Below, in pieces: positions 25,693-35,228 of a DNA stretch of 56,301 nucleotides. The notes under the pieces are model-generated. The model searched no databases. It had not been told where the DNA came from and saw only the letters and a program-made list of their open reading frames with translations. How positions within the stretch are numbered: the stretch's first letter is position 1; every line of letters begins with the position of its first letter. Origin of the DNA: Clostridiales bacterium (GTDB taxonomy: Bacteria; Bacillota; Clostridia; Christensenellales; Borkfalkiaceae); assembly GCA_015055725.1 (NCBI GenBank), contig SVHO01000007.1, positions 1 through 56,301 on the forward strand, given 5' to 3'. Made by a program: the position numbers and the translations under genes.

Positions 25693-25745
25693 AATGCACC
25701 TTCCGAACATCAAAAAATTACACCCCGAATCCGAGATGCTAAGTT

Positions 25746-25774
25746 ATTTTACCAAATATAAACTTTTATGTCAA
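25746..25774 (-). promoter_or_regulatory. Promoter of rpmG-secE-nusG-rplKA
   Basis: TTGACA (25774-25769), 17-bp spacer, TAAAAT (25751-25746). An ACTAAAAAACG/CGTTTTTTTAGT hairpin (25804-25827) just upstream may insulate it from spoIVFB transcription. Confidence 0.85.
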
Positions 25775-25902
25775 GTTTTTTATACGTTTTTTTAAAGATT
25801 TTAACTAAAAAACGGCGTTTTTTTAGTCCAATTCTACATTTAGTGATTTTTTGCTAAAATTTGCCTATATATTGAGAAAAAAGGCATAAGTTTATAAAGA
25901 AA

Positions 25903-25923
25903 AATCCGCCAAAACGGCGGATT
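25903..25923 (-). terminator. Terminator after spoIVFB-like gene
   Basis: AATCCGCC / GGCGGATT stem with an AAAAC loop, followed by TTTTTC on the minus strand. The stem overlaps the stop codon. Confidence 0.75.
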
Positions 25924-26758
25924 AAACGTAGTTTTCAATACTTAAATATAAGTCACCTTTTTCAATAATTTGACAAATTCGCTTTTGTGAAAGCACCGCG
26001 CGCACCTTATCGCCTTCGTAAACGGCAACTTCGTTAACGCAAGTTTCGTCAAGAAGGCTTAAAAGTTTTTTAACCGACGTGCTTTTATGGACGGCAATTT
26101 TTTTGACCACCATACCACGTTTAAGATTTTCTTCTGATAACGCCGAATAAATCCTAACGTACTTATTATCCTTATCTTTACTAAACGTGCCGAAAAGCAC
26201 GAACGCGCAAAAGAAAAGCAGAGATAAATTTACTTGGTTGAAAATGCTTATTATAAAACAAACGCACAAAAACAAAGCGAAAATTAAGCCTATTATTTTA
26301 CAAATGATTTGCGCTTTTCTCTTACCTAAAAGACCTGTGATAGACGCACTTAAAACTCTACCACCGTCAAGTGGAAAGATAGGCAATAAGTTAATTATTG
26401 CAAGCGAAAAGTTTGTTTGAACAATTACGTCGGTAAACGCGTAAGTTTCAGGGAAAACCCACCAAGTTGCAACGAAAAACAAGCCTATAACTAAATTTAT
26501 CAACGGTCCACCGAGCGCAATCTTAATTTCATCACTAAACCTTAAACCTTCAATATTTCCAGAAACGACCGCGCCAAAGGGCATAAGCGTGATTTTATTT
26601 AATTTATACCCGACGCTAGTTGCAACAAAAGAATGGCCTAACTCGTGAACGACGGCACAAATGGTGCAAATAACGAATATAAAAATTCTGCCTGTTAACG
26701 CATAGTACAAACCAAAAGCAAAAAACAAGGGGTGTATGGAAAATTTTAAACCGCCCAT
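25922..26758 (-). CDS. spoIVFB: Site-2 protease, SpoIVFB-like (M50)
   Basis: A 278-residue intramembrane zinc protease. HELGHS in an early membrane helix is the zinc site and IFPLDGGR supplies the third ligand; several hydrophobic helices follow, and a C-terminal region from about 215 resembles a CBS pair. In Bacillus, SpoIVFB cleaves pro-sigma-K in the mother cell. It overlaps by 13 bases the SpoIVFA-like gene upstream, which argues for this role over a general S2P. Confidence 0.85.
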   Translation of the reverse strand: MGGLKFSIHPLFFAFGLYYALTGRIFIFVICTICAVVHELGHSFVATSVGYKLNKITLMPFGAVVSGNIEGLRFSDEIKIALGGPLINLVIGLFFVATWWVFPETYAFTDVIVQTNFSLAIINLLPIFPLDGGRVLSASITGLLGKRKAQIICKIIGLIFALFLCVCFIISIFNQVNLSLLFFCAFVLFGTFSKDKDNKYVRIYSALSEENLKRGMVVKKIAVHKSTSVKKLLSLLDETCVNEVAVYEGDKVRAVLSQKRICQIIEKGDLYLSIENYV

Positions 26759-27606
26759 ACCACCGTGTCGTCAATAATTTGATAGTTAGAAATAACCGCA
26801 CCGTTTCCGCCCGTAAAACACATTGTCACTTGCGAATTTACGTATCCAACGGGAACGTTGTGATAAACGGTGTCGTTTATACCTGCATAAGCGTATTCAA
26901 TTCCAGATAAAACAGACTTGAAATTTTCATTATGCGTTATTTCAAGCGTAAACTTTCCGTCTTCTCCCTTATTTAGCGCAGTCACCACACCGTCGCAAGG
27001 GCTGTAAACGCTCCCCTTTCCAGAAAAGGTCATAACACCGTTTTCGTCAAGAGAAAGGGTTGCACCGTCGTCAACCTTTATAACGGGTGAAAAATCGGCG
27101 TAAATACGGCTATCGGTAATCTGCGTTTTTTCCGTGCCGAAAACACTGCGAAGGAACACGTTAATTCCGCTATCGGTAAAGAGAGCGTTAGTTAAAAAGA
27201 TAGTTGCAAGCAAAACGCTTATTATAGCGAACTGAACGCCTATAACAGAAATTTTAAACTTTCCCCTATTCTTTTTTTGTTTAACAGAAAAAACCTGCGC
27301 CGTTTGTTCTTCTAACGAATTTTCGTCTTTATCTTCTTCAATCGTTAAGTTTAACTGCTGTTCGCTGTCGAGATTAACTTGGTTTTCCATAACGAGTTCA
27401 GCGTTTTGTTCTTTGTCGTTTAATTGAACTGCGAGTTCACCGTCGCTTTCTAATTGATTAACTTTTTTTACGAGTTGCTCTTTAACTTGTTCGTGGTTAA
27501 CCTTTTTCTTTTTTGAAAACAACCTTTTCTTAGCAGGCTTAACACTAACGTTGCAAGTGGAAACGGGTATTTCAAGCATAGATGCATATTGCAATTTTTC
27601 GTTCAT
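26746..27606 (-). CDS. spoIVFA: SpoIVFA-like membrane protein with degenerate M23 domain
   Basis: A 286-residue protein with a long charged cytosolic N-terminus (Lys- and Glu-rich, to about 95), one membrane helix (about 103-125: ISVIGVQFAIISVLLATIFL) and an extracytoplasmic LytM/M23-like domain (GSVYSPCDGVVTAL, FKSVLSGIEYAYAG). The HxH zinc residues of active M23 peptidases are missing, as in SpoIVFA, the inhibitor and scaffold of SpoIVFB. Gene order A-B with overlap supports this. It implies a sporulation programme or a relic of one. Confidence 0.78.
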   Translation of the reverse strand: MNEKLQYASMLEIPVSTCNVSVKPAKKRLFSKKKKVNHEQVKEQLVKKVNQLESDGELAVQLNDKEQNAELVMENQVNLDSEQQLNLTIEEDKDENSLEEQTAQVFSVKQKKNRGKFKISVIGVQFAIISVLLATIFLTNALFTDSGINVFLRSVFGTEKTQITDSRIYADFSPVIKVDDGATLSLDENGVMTFSGKGSVYSPCDGVVTALNKGEDGKFTLEITHNENFKSVLSGIEYAYAGINDTVYHNVPVGYVNSQVTMCFTGGNGAVISNYQIIDDTVVWAV

Positions 27607-27727
27607 AATTTTTCTCCTTTTTTAACGTCTACAAAAATATATGAACTTAAAATTTGCGATATGACATATTTATCAGCGCAAATAAATAAAAGCGTTTAAC
27701 TTTCGACAAAAGTCGCATAAAATAAAA

Positions 27728-27753
27728 AAATCCCCACCTTGTTTGGTGGGGAA
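27728..27753 (-). terminator. Terminator after apgM
   Basis: TCCCCACC (27731-27738) / GGTGGGGA (27744-27751), followed on the minus strand by seven T. Confidence 0.9.
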
Positions 27754-27766
27754 AACTTTTTTAAAT

Positions 27767-28978
27767 TTAATTTTTAATAAGTTTTTCAATTAGTTGATAA
27801 CCCTTATCGACGAAGTTGCCCGTACTTTCCGCTTGTTCTTCGGTATAAGCCGTTGCAGTTGAAGGATACGCACGGTTGCTTTTATAAATCAAATATGGAA
27901 CGGGGTCTGAACAATGCGTCATAATAGAAATAGGCGTGGGGTGGTCTGGCGCGATCAAAACGGCAAAGTCTTCACCCGTTGCCTTTAATCCTTCAACAAC
28001 CTTTTTAACAACCTTTTCATCAATTTGTTCTATTGAATAAATTTTGTTTTTAGCGTCGCCGTGGTGACCGCACTCGTCAGGCGCTTCCATATGCACGTAA
28101 ACGAAATCCGCACCATTTTTAAGCGCATCAAGGCAAGCGTCGGCTTTACCCACAAAATTAGTGTCGTAATTACCCGTTGCGCCTTCAACTTCTATAACTT
28201 GCATGCCCGTGAGTTTGCCTATACCTTTAAGCAAATCCACCGCCGAAATAATTGCACCGTTTAAGCCGAATTTATCCTTAAAACTTTGCATATTGGGTTT
28301 AGTGCCTTCCCCCCAAAACCACAAAGAGTTTGCAGGGTTTTTGCCTTGCGCAATTCTCTTTAAGTTAACGGGGTGGTCTTTTAAAAGCGCGTAAGAACGC
28401 TCCATAATAGAAAGCAATTTTTTGCCTTGTTCACTTTTTGGCAAATGTTCTTTTACGGGTTTGCCCGTTATATCGTGCGGGGGCGTTAAGTCGCCTGCAA
28501 TAACGCCGTTTTTCATAACTAAACAATGGCGATAACTTATGCCCGCATAAAGTTTATAATCTTCGTTATCGAGTTCTTTTGCCAAAAATTCTATGAGTTC
28601 TTTTGCTTCGGCAGTTGAAATTTCGCCCGCACTATAATCAACCATAGTTTTATCAACATAATTTTCTTCATTAGAAACGGTCACTAAGTTTGCGCGTGCA
28701 GTCACGTCCGTTTCATCAAGCGCAATACCGATAGAAGCGGCTTCAAGCGGTGACCTGCCCGTATAACACTCTTTGGGATTATAACCTAAAACCGAAAGGT
28801 TTGCAACGTCACTGCCAGGTTTCATACCGCACGGAACGGTTTTACAAAGCCCAAGTTCGCTTTGCTTTGCAAGTTGGTCAATATAAGGTTTATTAGCAAG
28901 CATAAGCGGAGTTTTTCCGCCAAGAGAAGGTTGGCGATAATCCGCCATTCCGTCACCTAAAATTACAACGTATTTCAT
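27767..28978 (-). CDS. apgM: Cofactor-independent phosphoglycerate mutase, archaeal ApgM type
   Basis: A 403-residue alkaline-phosphatase-superfamily mutase interconverting 3- and 2-phosphoglycerate. The metal-site start VVILGDGMAD, the catalytic Ser region GSDVANLSVLGY, HMEAPDECGHHGD and DHPTPISIMTHC are present. It belongs to the ApgM/ThrH-adjacent class, not the classical GpmI. The ATG at 28978 overlaps the ung stop (ATGA), with TTGGAGTG inside ung as ribosome site. Some homologues act as homoserine kinases in Clostridia, an alternative that cannot be excluded. Confidence 0.85.
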   Translation of the reverse strand: MKYVVILGDGMADYRQPSLGGKTPLMLANKPYIDQLAKQSELGLCKTVPCGMKPGSDVANLSVLGYNPKECYTGRSPLEAASIGIALDETDVTARANLVTVSNEENYVDKTMVDYSAGEISTAEAKELIEFLAKELDNEDYKLYAGISYRHCLVMKNGVIAGDLTPPHDITGKPVKEHLPKSEQGKKLLSIMERSYALLKDHPVNLKRIAQGKNPANSLWFWGEGTKPNMQSFKDKFGLNGAIISAVDLLKGIGKLTGMQVIEVEGATGNYDTNFVGKADACLDALKNGADFVYVHMEAPDECGHHGDAKNKIYSIEQIDEKVVKKVVEGLKATGEDFAVLIAPDHPTPISIMTHCSDPVPYLIYKSNRAYPSTATAYTEEQAESTGNFVDKGYQLIEKLIKN

Positions 28979-29643
28979 AATGCACTCCAATCGATAGGTT
29001 TTTTGCCGTTTTTTTCTAAATATTCGTTAGTTTTCTTAAAGTGTCCGCATCCAAAAAAGCCGTTATAAGCAGATAGTGGGCTTGGGTGAGCGCACTCTAA
29101 AATTAAATGTTTTTTTGTGTCAATAAGCGGTTTTTTACTGCGTGCGTTTGCGCCCCAAAGCAAGAACACCACGTTTTCTTTTTTATCCGAGATTTTTTTA
29201 ATAATGCTATCGGTAAAACTTTCCCAACCCTTTCCCTTATGCGAATTTGCAGAGTGAGCGCGAACGGTTAGCACGGTGTTAAGAAGCAAAACGCCCTGTT
29301 TTGCCCACCCCGTTAAGTTTCCGCTTTTTTTAGGTTCAACGCCGAGTTCGTTTTTAAGTTCTTTATACATATTGACGAGCGACGGTGGGATATCCACCCC
29401 GTCTGGCACGGAAAACGAAAGCCCCATCGCTTGCCCTTCGTTATGATAAGGGTCTTGCCCGAGAAGAACCACTTTAACATTATCAAACGCAGTAATTTTC
29501 ATACTGTTAAAGATATCGAACATAGACGGATAAATTGTGTAATTAGAATATTCAGTTTTTAAAAATTCACGCAAAGAAAGATATTCTTTCGAGTTAAATT
29601 CTTCACTTAAAAGTTCATCCCACTCTTGAGTAATTTTTACCAT
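28975..29643 (-). CDS. ung: Uracil-DNA glycosylase
   Basis: A 222-residue family-1 UDG removing uracil from DNA. The catalytic loop GQDPYHNEGQAMGLSFSVP, LLLNTVLTVR, and the minor-groove loop HPSPLSA are intact. Ribosome site is weak (GGCGG). It is co-transcribed with apgM through a 4-bp overlap and divergent from mntP. Confidence 0.97.
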   Translation of the reverse strand: MVKITQEWDELLSEEFNSKEYLSLREFLKTEYSNYTIYPSMFDIFNSMKITAFDNVKVVLLGQDPYHNEGQAMGLSFSVPDGVDIPPSLVNMYKELKNELGVEPKKSGNLTGWAKQGVLLLNTVLTVRAHSANSHKGKGWESFTDSIIKKISDKKENVVFLLWGANARSKKPLIDTKKHLILECAHPSPLSAYNGFFGCGHFKKTNEYLEKNGKKPIDWSAL

Positions 29644-29690
29644 TTAAACCGCCACTCAAATTTATATTATAACTATAATATCATTTTTCT

Positions 29691-29720
29691 TTGACAAAAT
29701 CAATATATTTACGATATACT
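29691..29720 (+). promoter_or_regulatory. mntP promoter
   Basis: TTGACA (29691-29696), 18-bp spacer, TATACT (29715-29720). No yybP-ykoY manganese riboswitch fits in the short leader of about 20 nt. Confidence 0.75.
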
Positions 29721-29748
29721 ATTTTAAGTAATTTTTTATAGGTTGAAG

Positions 29749-30321
29749 ATGAGTTTAATAGAAGTTATTTTAATAGGCGTGGTTTTATCAATAGACGCGT
29801 GCGCCATAACCATAGCAAACTGCACCACTTATAAGTGTTCAATGACAAAACTTAAAGAGTGGTCTATGCCCGTCTCTTTTTCTCTGTTTCAAGGGGTTAT
29901 GCCTTTAATCGGGTTTTTGCTTGGCTCGTTAGTGGCAAACTATATTCGCCCGATAACAAAGTTTATAACGACGGGCATTTTCTTATTTTTGGCAGTTAAA
30001 ATTATACTCGATATCCTTAAAGAGCAAAACGAAGTATGCGAAGTTAATAAAAGCAACAAATCGTTTACGGTTGGCATAGTTATTCTTCAAGCCGTTGCAA
30101 CGAGTATTGACGCACTTGCCGTTGGCGTGACGTTGATTGATTTAACCTTTTCAGTATTTTTAGCAGTTGGCGTTATTGCTTTGGTCACTTTTGTTTTGGT
30201 GACGGTTGCATTATTTTTTGGCAAAACCTTAGGCAAACTTTTTGGAAAATACGCAGAGTGGGTCGGCGCATTTATTTTATTAGCACTATCTATTAAATCT
30301 TTAATCGAAGCAATTTTTTAA
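29749..30321 (+). CDS. mntP: Manganese efflux pump MntP
   Basis: A 190-residue, six-helix membrane protein exporting Mn(II). The two repeats carry the typical acidic motifs SIDACAIT (helix 1) and SIDALAVG (helix 4). The ATG at 29749 is preferred over a TTG two codons upstream. Transcribed alone and ended by a long hairpin; regulation is not visible. Confidence 0.92.
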   Translation: MSLIEVILIGVVLSIDACAITIANCTTYKCSMTKLKEWSMPVSFSLFQGVMPLIGFLLGSLVANYIRPITKFITTGIFLFLAVKIILDILKEQNEVCEVNKSNKSFTVGIVILQAVATSIDALAVGVTLIDLTFSVFLAVGVIALVTFVLVTVALFFGKTLGKLFGKYAEWVGAFILLALSIKSLIEAIF

Positions 30322-30335
30322 TAAAACTAAAAATA

Positions 30336-30374
30336 AACGCCCTTGAAAGTTTGATGCTTTCAAGGGCGTTTTTG
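30336..30374. terminator. Bidirectional terminator between mntP and icd
   Basis: A 14-bp perfect stem, AACGCCCTTGAAAG (30336-30349) / CTTTCAAGGGCGTT (30357-30370), 7-nt loop, then TTTTG. Confidence 0.93.
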
Positions 30375-30393
30375 TTCGATAAAATTTATCCTA

Positions 30394-31593
30394 TTAAATT
30401 CTTTTTGCGATTGCTTTTAAGAAGTCTTCTGAAGATAGTTTTTTGGGTGTGACGCCGTCTTTTTTGAAAAGACCAACTAAATCCCCCGTCATTTCACCAC
30501 TTTCAATCGTTTCGATTGTTGCTTTTTCTAAACGGTTTGCAAAGTCAACCAAGTCTTTCGTGCCGTCAAGTTCACCGCGTTTTCTAAGAGCACCGCTCCA
30601 AGCAAAAATCGTTGCAACGGGGTTTGTTGAAGTTTGTTCGCCCTTAATATATTTATAATAATGGCGGGTGACCGTGCCGTGCGCCGCTTCGTATTCGTAA
30701 ATTCCGTCAGGCGAAACTAAAACGCTGGTCATCATAGCAAGGCTACCGTAAGCAGTTGCAACCATATCGCTCATAACGTCACCGTCATAATTCTTGCACG
30801 CCCAAACTATTCCGCCTTCACTTCTAACGATACGTGCAACCACGTCGTCAATAAGCGTATACATATATTCTATGCCTGCACTTTCAAACTTTTCTTTATA
30901 TTCGTTTTGATAAATTTCGTTAAAGATATCTTTAAATCTTCCGTCGTAAACTTTGCTAATAGTATCTTTAGTTGAAAACCACAACGGCAACTTTAAGTCT
31001 AACGCATAGTTAAAGCAAGCGCGCGCAAAACTTGCTATTGATTTATCCGTGTTGTGCATTGCCATAACAACGCCGTCACCGTTAAAATCGTGTATAAGTT
31101 TCGTCACCTTGTTGCCTTCTCTATCAGTATAAACTAATTCTGCCTTGCTTTCCCCTGCAAGCCCGTCAACCGCTTTATAAATATCGCCGTATGCGTGGCG
31201 CGCGATAACGATAGGTTTTTTCCAAGTGGGGATATAGGGCGTTATTCCGTCAACTAAAATAGGCGCGCGGAAAACAGTTCCGTCAAGCATAGCGCGGATT
31301 GTTCCGTTAGGGCTTTTATACATTTTTTTGAGTGAATATTCTTCAACGCGTTGTGCGTTTGGGGTGATAGTTGCACACTTAACCGCAACCCCGTATTTCT
31401 TGGTTGCGTTTGCGCTATCAACAGTCACCTTATCATCCGTTTGGTCACGGTGTTTAAGCCCAAGGTCATAATATTCCGTTTTTAAATCAACAAACGGCTC
31501 TATTAAAATTTCCTTAATCCATTTCCATAAAATTCTGGTCATCTCGTCGCCGTCCATTTCGACGAGCGGGGTTATCATTTTAATTTTATCCAT
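30394..31593 (-). CDS. icd: NADP-dependent isocitrate dehydrogenase, eukaryote-like type
   Basis: A 399-residue homodimeric-type IDH making 2-oxoglutarate. The start [18 protein letters not shown], the substrate loop [17 protein letters not shown], the metal-site YDGDVMSD and NADP-site [10 protein letters not shown] place it with the IDH class shared with mitochondria and some bacteria, not the E. coli class. TTTGGAG precedes the ATG. Neither citrate synthase nor aconitase is adjacent. A 2-oxoglutarate supply role for glutamate synthesis is likely. Confidence 0.94.
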   Translation of the reverse strand: MDKIKMITPLVEMDGDEMTRILWKWIKEILIEPFVDLKTEYYDLGLKHRDQTDDKVTVDSANATKKYGVAVKCATITPNAQRVEEYSLKKMYKSPNGTIRAMLDGTVFRAPILVDGITPYIPTWKKPIVIARHAYGDIYKAVDGLAGESKAELVYTDREGNKVTKLIHDFNGDGVVMAMHNTDKSIASFARACFNYALDLKLPLWFSTKDTISKVYDGRFKDIFNEIYQNEYKEKFESAGIEYMYTLIDDVVARIVRSEGGIVWACKNYDGDVMSDMVATAYGSLAMMTSVLVSPDGIYEYEAAHGTVTRHYYKYIKGEQTSTNPVATIFAWSGALRKRGELDGTKDLVDFANRLEKATIETIESGEMTGDLVGLFKKDGVTPKKLSSEDFLKAIAKRI

Positions 31594-31622
31594 AGCATTT
31601 CTCCAAAGATTTTTTCAAAAGT

Positions 31623-31651
31623 ATTCTAACACATTATTTTAATATTTACAA
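31623..31651 (-). promoter_or_regulatory. icd promoter
   Basis: TTGTAA (31651-31646), 17-bp spacer, TAGAAT (31628-31623). The -35 box overlaps the ddl stop codon. Confidence 0.65.
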
Positions 31652-32743
31652 GTGTTTTGACCCCTTTGAACCTATCCCCATAAGAATTCCAGACTTAAAA
31701 GTTTTTTGCACCGTTTGCCCTTTTGCAAATTCACGCTCGCTAAAAGTGATAAGTTCGGTTAGCATACTCTTAAACCCTTTAAGCGTGTCAGAAAATAGAT
31801 AATATGCTAACGAGCCTGGAACGGTGTTTATTTCATTTAAATAAACTTCCCCGTCGCTTATAAAGTAATCTATGCGTATAACACCGCTAAACTTTAACGC
31901 GTTATAAATTTTCCGCGTTGTCTCTTTTATTTTGTTTGAAAACTTTTGTTCTATATCGGCAGGGAAAACCCTTTTTCCACACTCATACTTATCGGTAAAA
32001 GTCAAAACTTCGTGCGAGCCTATCGGTCTTTCACACTCTGAAACTTTAACTGCACCGTCTTTATCACGATAACACGCGCAATTTATTTCTATAAAATTTT
32101 CTAAACACGGCTCTATTAAAGCAAGATTTCCAAATTTTAGTGCGTTTAGCACGGCTTTTTTAAGTTGCTCTTTATCGTTAGCCCTTTCAACGCCTATGCT
32201 TGAACCTAAATTGTTCGGTTTCACTATTAAAGGGAATTTCAACTTTCCCAAAACCCCGTCAACTTCGTCTAAATCACAAACGGCAACTCCTGGCAAGGTT
32301 TTAACCTTTAACCCTTTCATAACCGTTTTAGTAAACTCTTTATCAATGCACGTTGCAGACGGCGTTATAGACGGGGATGCAAGCGGAATAGCGCACATAT
32401 TTAAAAGCCCCGCAAGGCTTCCGTCTTCGCCCCGTTCGCCGTGCATACAGTTTATCGCACACGATATATCCGCAATCTTTTTTAAACGGTTCTTCTTTAA
32501 CCAATAAAGACTTTTATCGCCAAACAATAAAGCAACTTGTTTTAACCCTTTAACGTTTAATTTTTTAAACTCGTCAACGTCAAACAACTTTTCGCCCGTA
32601 TAAAACTTTCCGTCCTTTGCAACGTATACGGGAATTGGGTTATATAAACTTGTATCTAAACTATTAACCGCCATAACGCCTGTGAGAATAGAAATTTCGT
32701 GTTCAACCGATTGCCCACCGAAAAAAACTGCAATATTTTTCAC
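31646..32743 (-). CDS. ddl: D-alanine--D-alanine ligase
   Basis: A 365-residue ATP-grasp ligase joining two D-Ala for peptidoglycan. Visible blocks: NIAVFFGGQSVEHEISI, HGERGEDGS, FPLIVKPNNLGSSIGV and YLNEINTVPGS. A GTG at 32743 with GGAGGTG upstream is chosen; the longer frame begins with an unsupported TTG. It is the last gene of the ribU-to-ddl run and lies 68 bp after murF, its partner enzyme. Confidence 0.94.
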   Translation of the reverse strand: MKNIAVFFGGQSVEHEISILTGVMAVNSLDTSLYNPIPVYVAKDGKFYTGEKLFDVDEFKKLNVKGLKQVALLFGDKSLYWLKKNRLKKIADISCAINCMHGERGEDGSLAGLLNMCAIPLASPSITPSATCIDKEFTKTVMKGLKVKTLPGVAVCDLDEVDGVLGKLKFPLIVKPNNLGSSIGVERANDKEQLKKAVLNALKFGNLALIEPCLENFIEINCACYRDKDGAVKVSECERPIGSHEVLTFTDKYECGKRVFPADIEQKFSNKIKETTRKIYNALKFSGVIRIDYFISDGEVYLNEINTVPGSLAYYLFSDTLKGFKSMLTELITFSEREFAKGQTVQKTFKSGILMGIGSKGSKHL

Positions 32744-32811
32744 AACAAAAAAACACCTCCACAAAATTTTTTCGCTTTGGTGCTTTTATGATTTTTTCTA
32801 TTATTAAAAGT

Positions 32812-34512
32812 TTAGTTATAATTATCGGGCAAATCGTTTTCAAATAAAACCACGTCGCCCTCACACATAATTTCGTTAAGAATAGCGTTGCCTTTGTTAA
32901 GGCTTTTTGCAAACTTGATGTCTTCTCTATCCATACCGCCGTCTATAAGCCCTTTTATAATCATTTCGGCATTGTGCTTTCCTATAACTACCACTATGTC
33001 CGCGTGATTTGAAAGTGTTTTCCCGAACTCGTAGTTCGCAACGTTTTCTATCTTGCCAAGTTCAACTAATCCAGGTGTTAAAACTATTTTTCTACCCTTA
33101 AAGGTATCTAAAACTTCCATCGCCGATTTAACGCCGTCAACGTTAGAGTTATAACTATCGTCTATAATTATTATATTTTTGTTGTTGGGCATAAGTTTAA
33201 GTCTGTGCCCGATTGATTGAATTCTATTTATACCTGCCGAAATTTCTTTTGGTGTTAAGCCTATTTTATAAGCAACGGCAGATGCCAAACATATATTTCT
33301 AACACTGTGTTTGCCTAAAAGAACGGTCGAACACTTAACTGATTTTTCACCGCCGAAATTAAGCGTAAAACTCATACCGCGCGCATCAATTTTAACGTCC
33401 GTTGCGGTCACTAAATTATTTTCGCCGTCAATTCCTGCCGAATATTTCTCGCCGTCAAACTTTTGCATAAGTTCAACTGAGTTTTCGTTATCCGAAGAAA
33501 AGAATCCAACGCCGTTTTCAGCAAGATTTTCAAACAATTCAAATTTAGTTTGTTTAGTGTTTTCTATCGTGCCAAACGTTTCGAGGTGTTGGTTGTTAAC
33601 CCCCGTTAAAACGCCGTAATTTGGCTTAATCATTTTTGCAAGCGCTTTTATATCCCCTTTACTGCGCGCGCCCATTTCCGCAATAAAAATGTCATGCGTG
33701 CTGTCAAGGTTTTTAACGGTTAAGGCAATCCCCAACGGTGTGTTATAAGATTCGGGCGTTGCTAGAACGCGATATTTTTGGCTTAAAATGGTGCTTAAAA
33801 TTTCTTTAACACTCGTTTTACCATAACTGCCCGTTATGCCTATTCTAACCACGTCAGTACTATTAAGTTTATTGGTTGCTATGCGCAAATAGTGCTTTTT
33901 AATAAGCGTTTCAAGTGGTTCGTTTATAGCGTATGCGATAAAGAGAATATACGGCAAAAGTATAGGCATAGCGCAAATAAGCGAAAACCTTAAAAGCGCC
34001 GTCACTTCGTCACCGATAACGAACGCCAAGAAGTTAAGCACAGTTAAAAGCGCGAAAGTTAATATAAAAAGTAGCACGCAATAAGTCACGCAAAGCCTAA
34101 CTAAGCGTTTGGTCTTTTTAAGCGGAATTTTTGCGTTTACACTGCTTTCGGTGTTTATATATAAAAGCGAAAATAAAATGTAAGATATAAACCCAACGTA
34201 AGACGCGGTTGACAAGCCGAAATCTTGCCCTAAAATTCTCGTGCATAATGGGGAAAAGCAAATGTTAAGAACGCAAAAGAACAAGAAAGATAACAAACAC
34301 AAAAGCATCATTCTTGATAGGTAAGGCGTTTCTTTATTAGCAAGCCACTTAAAATATTTTTTTCCTTTATAACCGCATTGTTGCAACACCAAAATAAACT
34401 TCATTGACGCAAAGAAAGTTAGCGCGGTGTTAATAGCGCATATTACCAAATAAACGGTTAATTGGTCGCCCGAAAATAATTCTTTAAATGAACTAACGAT
34501 TGTTGGAATCAT
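32812..34512 (-). CDS. murF: MurF-like Mur ligase with N-terminal membrane domain
   Basis: A 566-residue protein in two parts. Residues 1-205 hold about five hydrophobic helices (for instance LSFLFFCVLNICFSPL and LFILTFALLTVLNFLAFVI). From about 225 a Mur ligase follows: P-loop GSYGKTSVKE, ATPESYNTPLG, EMGARSKGDI, NNQHLETFG and DDSYNSN, with C-terminal VLFENDLPDNYN. It should add D-Ala-D-Ala to UDP-MurNAc-tripeptide. Ordinary MurF is soluble and near 455 residues; the added membrane domain would tether the step to the membrane. Confidence 0.88.
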   Translation of the reverse strand: MIPTIVSSFKELFSGDQLTVYLVICAINTALTFFASMKFILVLQQCGYKGKKYFKWLANKETPYLSRMMLLCLLSFLFFCVLNICFSPLCTRILGQDFGLSTASYVGFISYILFSLLYINTESSVNAKIPLKKTKRLVRLCVTYCVLLFILTFALLTVLNFLAFVIGDEVTALLRFSLICAMPILLPYILFIAYAINEPLETLIKKHYLRIATNKLNSTDVVRIGITGSYGKTSVKEILSTILSQKYRVLATPESYNTPLGIALTVKNLDSTHDIFIAEMGARSKGDIKALAKMIKPNYGVLTGVNNQHLETFGTIENTKQTKFELFENLAENGVGFFSSDNENSVELMQKFDGEKYSAGIDGENNLVTATDVKIDARGMSFTLNFGGEKSVKCSTVLLGKHSVRNICLASAVAYKIGLTPKEISAGINRIQSIGHRLKLMPNNKNIIIIDDSYNSNVDGVKSAMEVLDTFKGRKIVLTPGLVELGKIENVANYEFGKTLSNHADIVVVIGKHNAEMIIKGLIDGGMDREDIKFAKSLNKGNAILNEIMCEGDVVLFENDLPDNYN

Positions 34513-34518
34513 TTGATT

Positions 34519-35226
34519 TTAGGAGAGCAAAAACTCCTTTACCTCCATATTAAAATTGATAGGCTTATCTATAAAACAAAAGTGGCCTGCGCCTTTAAAA
34601 ACAATTAAAGTGCTGTTTTCTATCCCTTTATTTAACGCGCGCGCCATATAAAGTGGGGTTTCTTTATCTCTATCGCCAAAAATAATCAGCGTTTGGTTTT
34701 TGATTTTATCAAGATATCCGTCTAAATGCTCGTTAACGATTTTTATAAAACTTTCTTTCATAACCTTATCAAGCGCAAGGTAATCTTTTGAATAAAATCT
34801 TAAAAGTTTGTCTTTATTTATAAACTTTTTTAATAAGTTAAAGGTTGCATTTTTAACGCGTTTTTTTATCGTCGTTTTAGGTTTAAGCCCTGCGCAACCC
34901 GTAAGAACCAACTTATCGCAAAAGGCGTTATCGTTAGCGGTCGCTTTTAACGCAATTCTTCCACCGAAAGAATGCGCTATCACGTGCGGTTTAACTATGC
35001 CGTGCTTATACTTAAAATCGTTGACTTGTTCAATATAATCGTCAAGTGAATAAGGGTATTCCATACCCGTGTTCGTTCCAAACCCTTTAAGGTCTGGCGC
35101 ATACACGTCAAAATAGCGCGAGAAAAAATTTAACTGGTAGTTAAAAGACCGCCTATCCGCTAAATATCCGTGCAAAAATAAAAGTTTGTTATCTTTAGTA
35201 GTAAAACCCGTAGTTTTGCTATCGAT
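34519..35226 (-). CDS. Alpha/beta hydrolase with a probable AUC start
   Basis: A hydrolase of about 235 residues: HGYLADRR oxyanion loop, nucleophile elbow HSFGG, acid in FGDRDKETP and His in GAGHFCF. An in-frame TTG at 35175 would cut off the first beta strand (KLLFLHG). No ATG, GTG or TTG lies between it and the in-frame stop at 35266-35268, but an ATC at 35226 sits eight bases after AAAGGAG, so I place the start there. It lies between rimI (end 35229) and murF in the operon. Substrate unknown. Confidence 0.72.
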   Translation of the reverse strand: MDSKTTGFTTKDNKLLFLHGYLADRRSFNYQLNFFSRYFDVYAPDLKGFGTNTGMEYPYSLDDYIEQVNDFKYKHGIVKPHVIAHSFGGRIALKATANDNAFCDKLVLTGCAGLKPKTTIKKRVKNATFNLLKKFINKDKLLRFYSKDYLALDKVMKESFIKIVNEHLDGYLDKIKNQTLIIFGDRDKETPLYMARALNKGIENSTLIVFKGAGHFCFIDKPINFNMEVKEFLLS

Positions 35227-35228
35227 AA

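Noticed and set aside
29697-29748. Manganese (yybP-ykoY) riboswitch before mntP
   Set aside because: The leader is only about 20 nt, too short for the aptamer.
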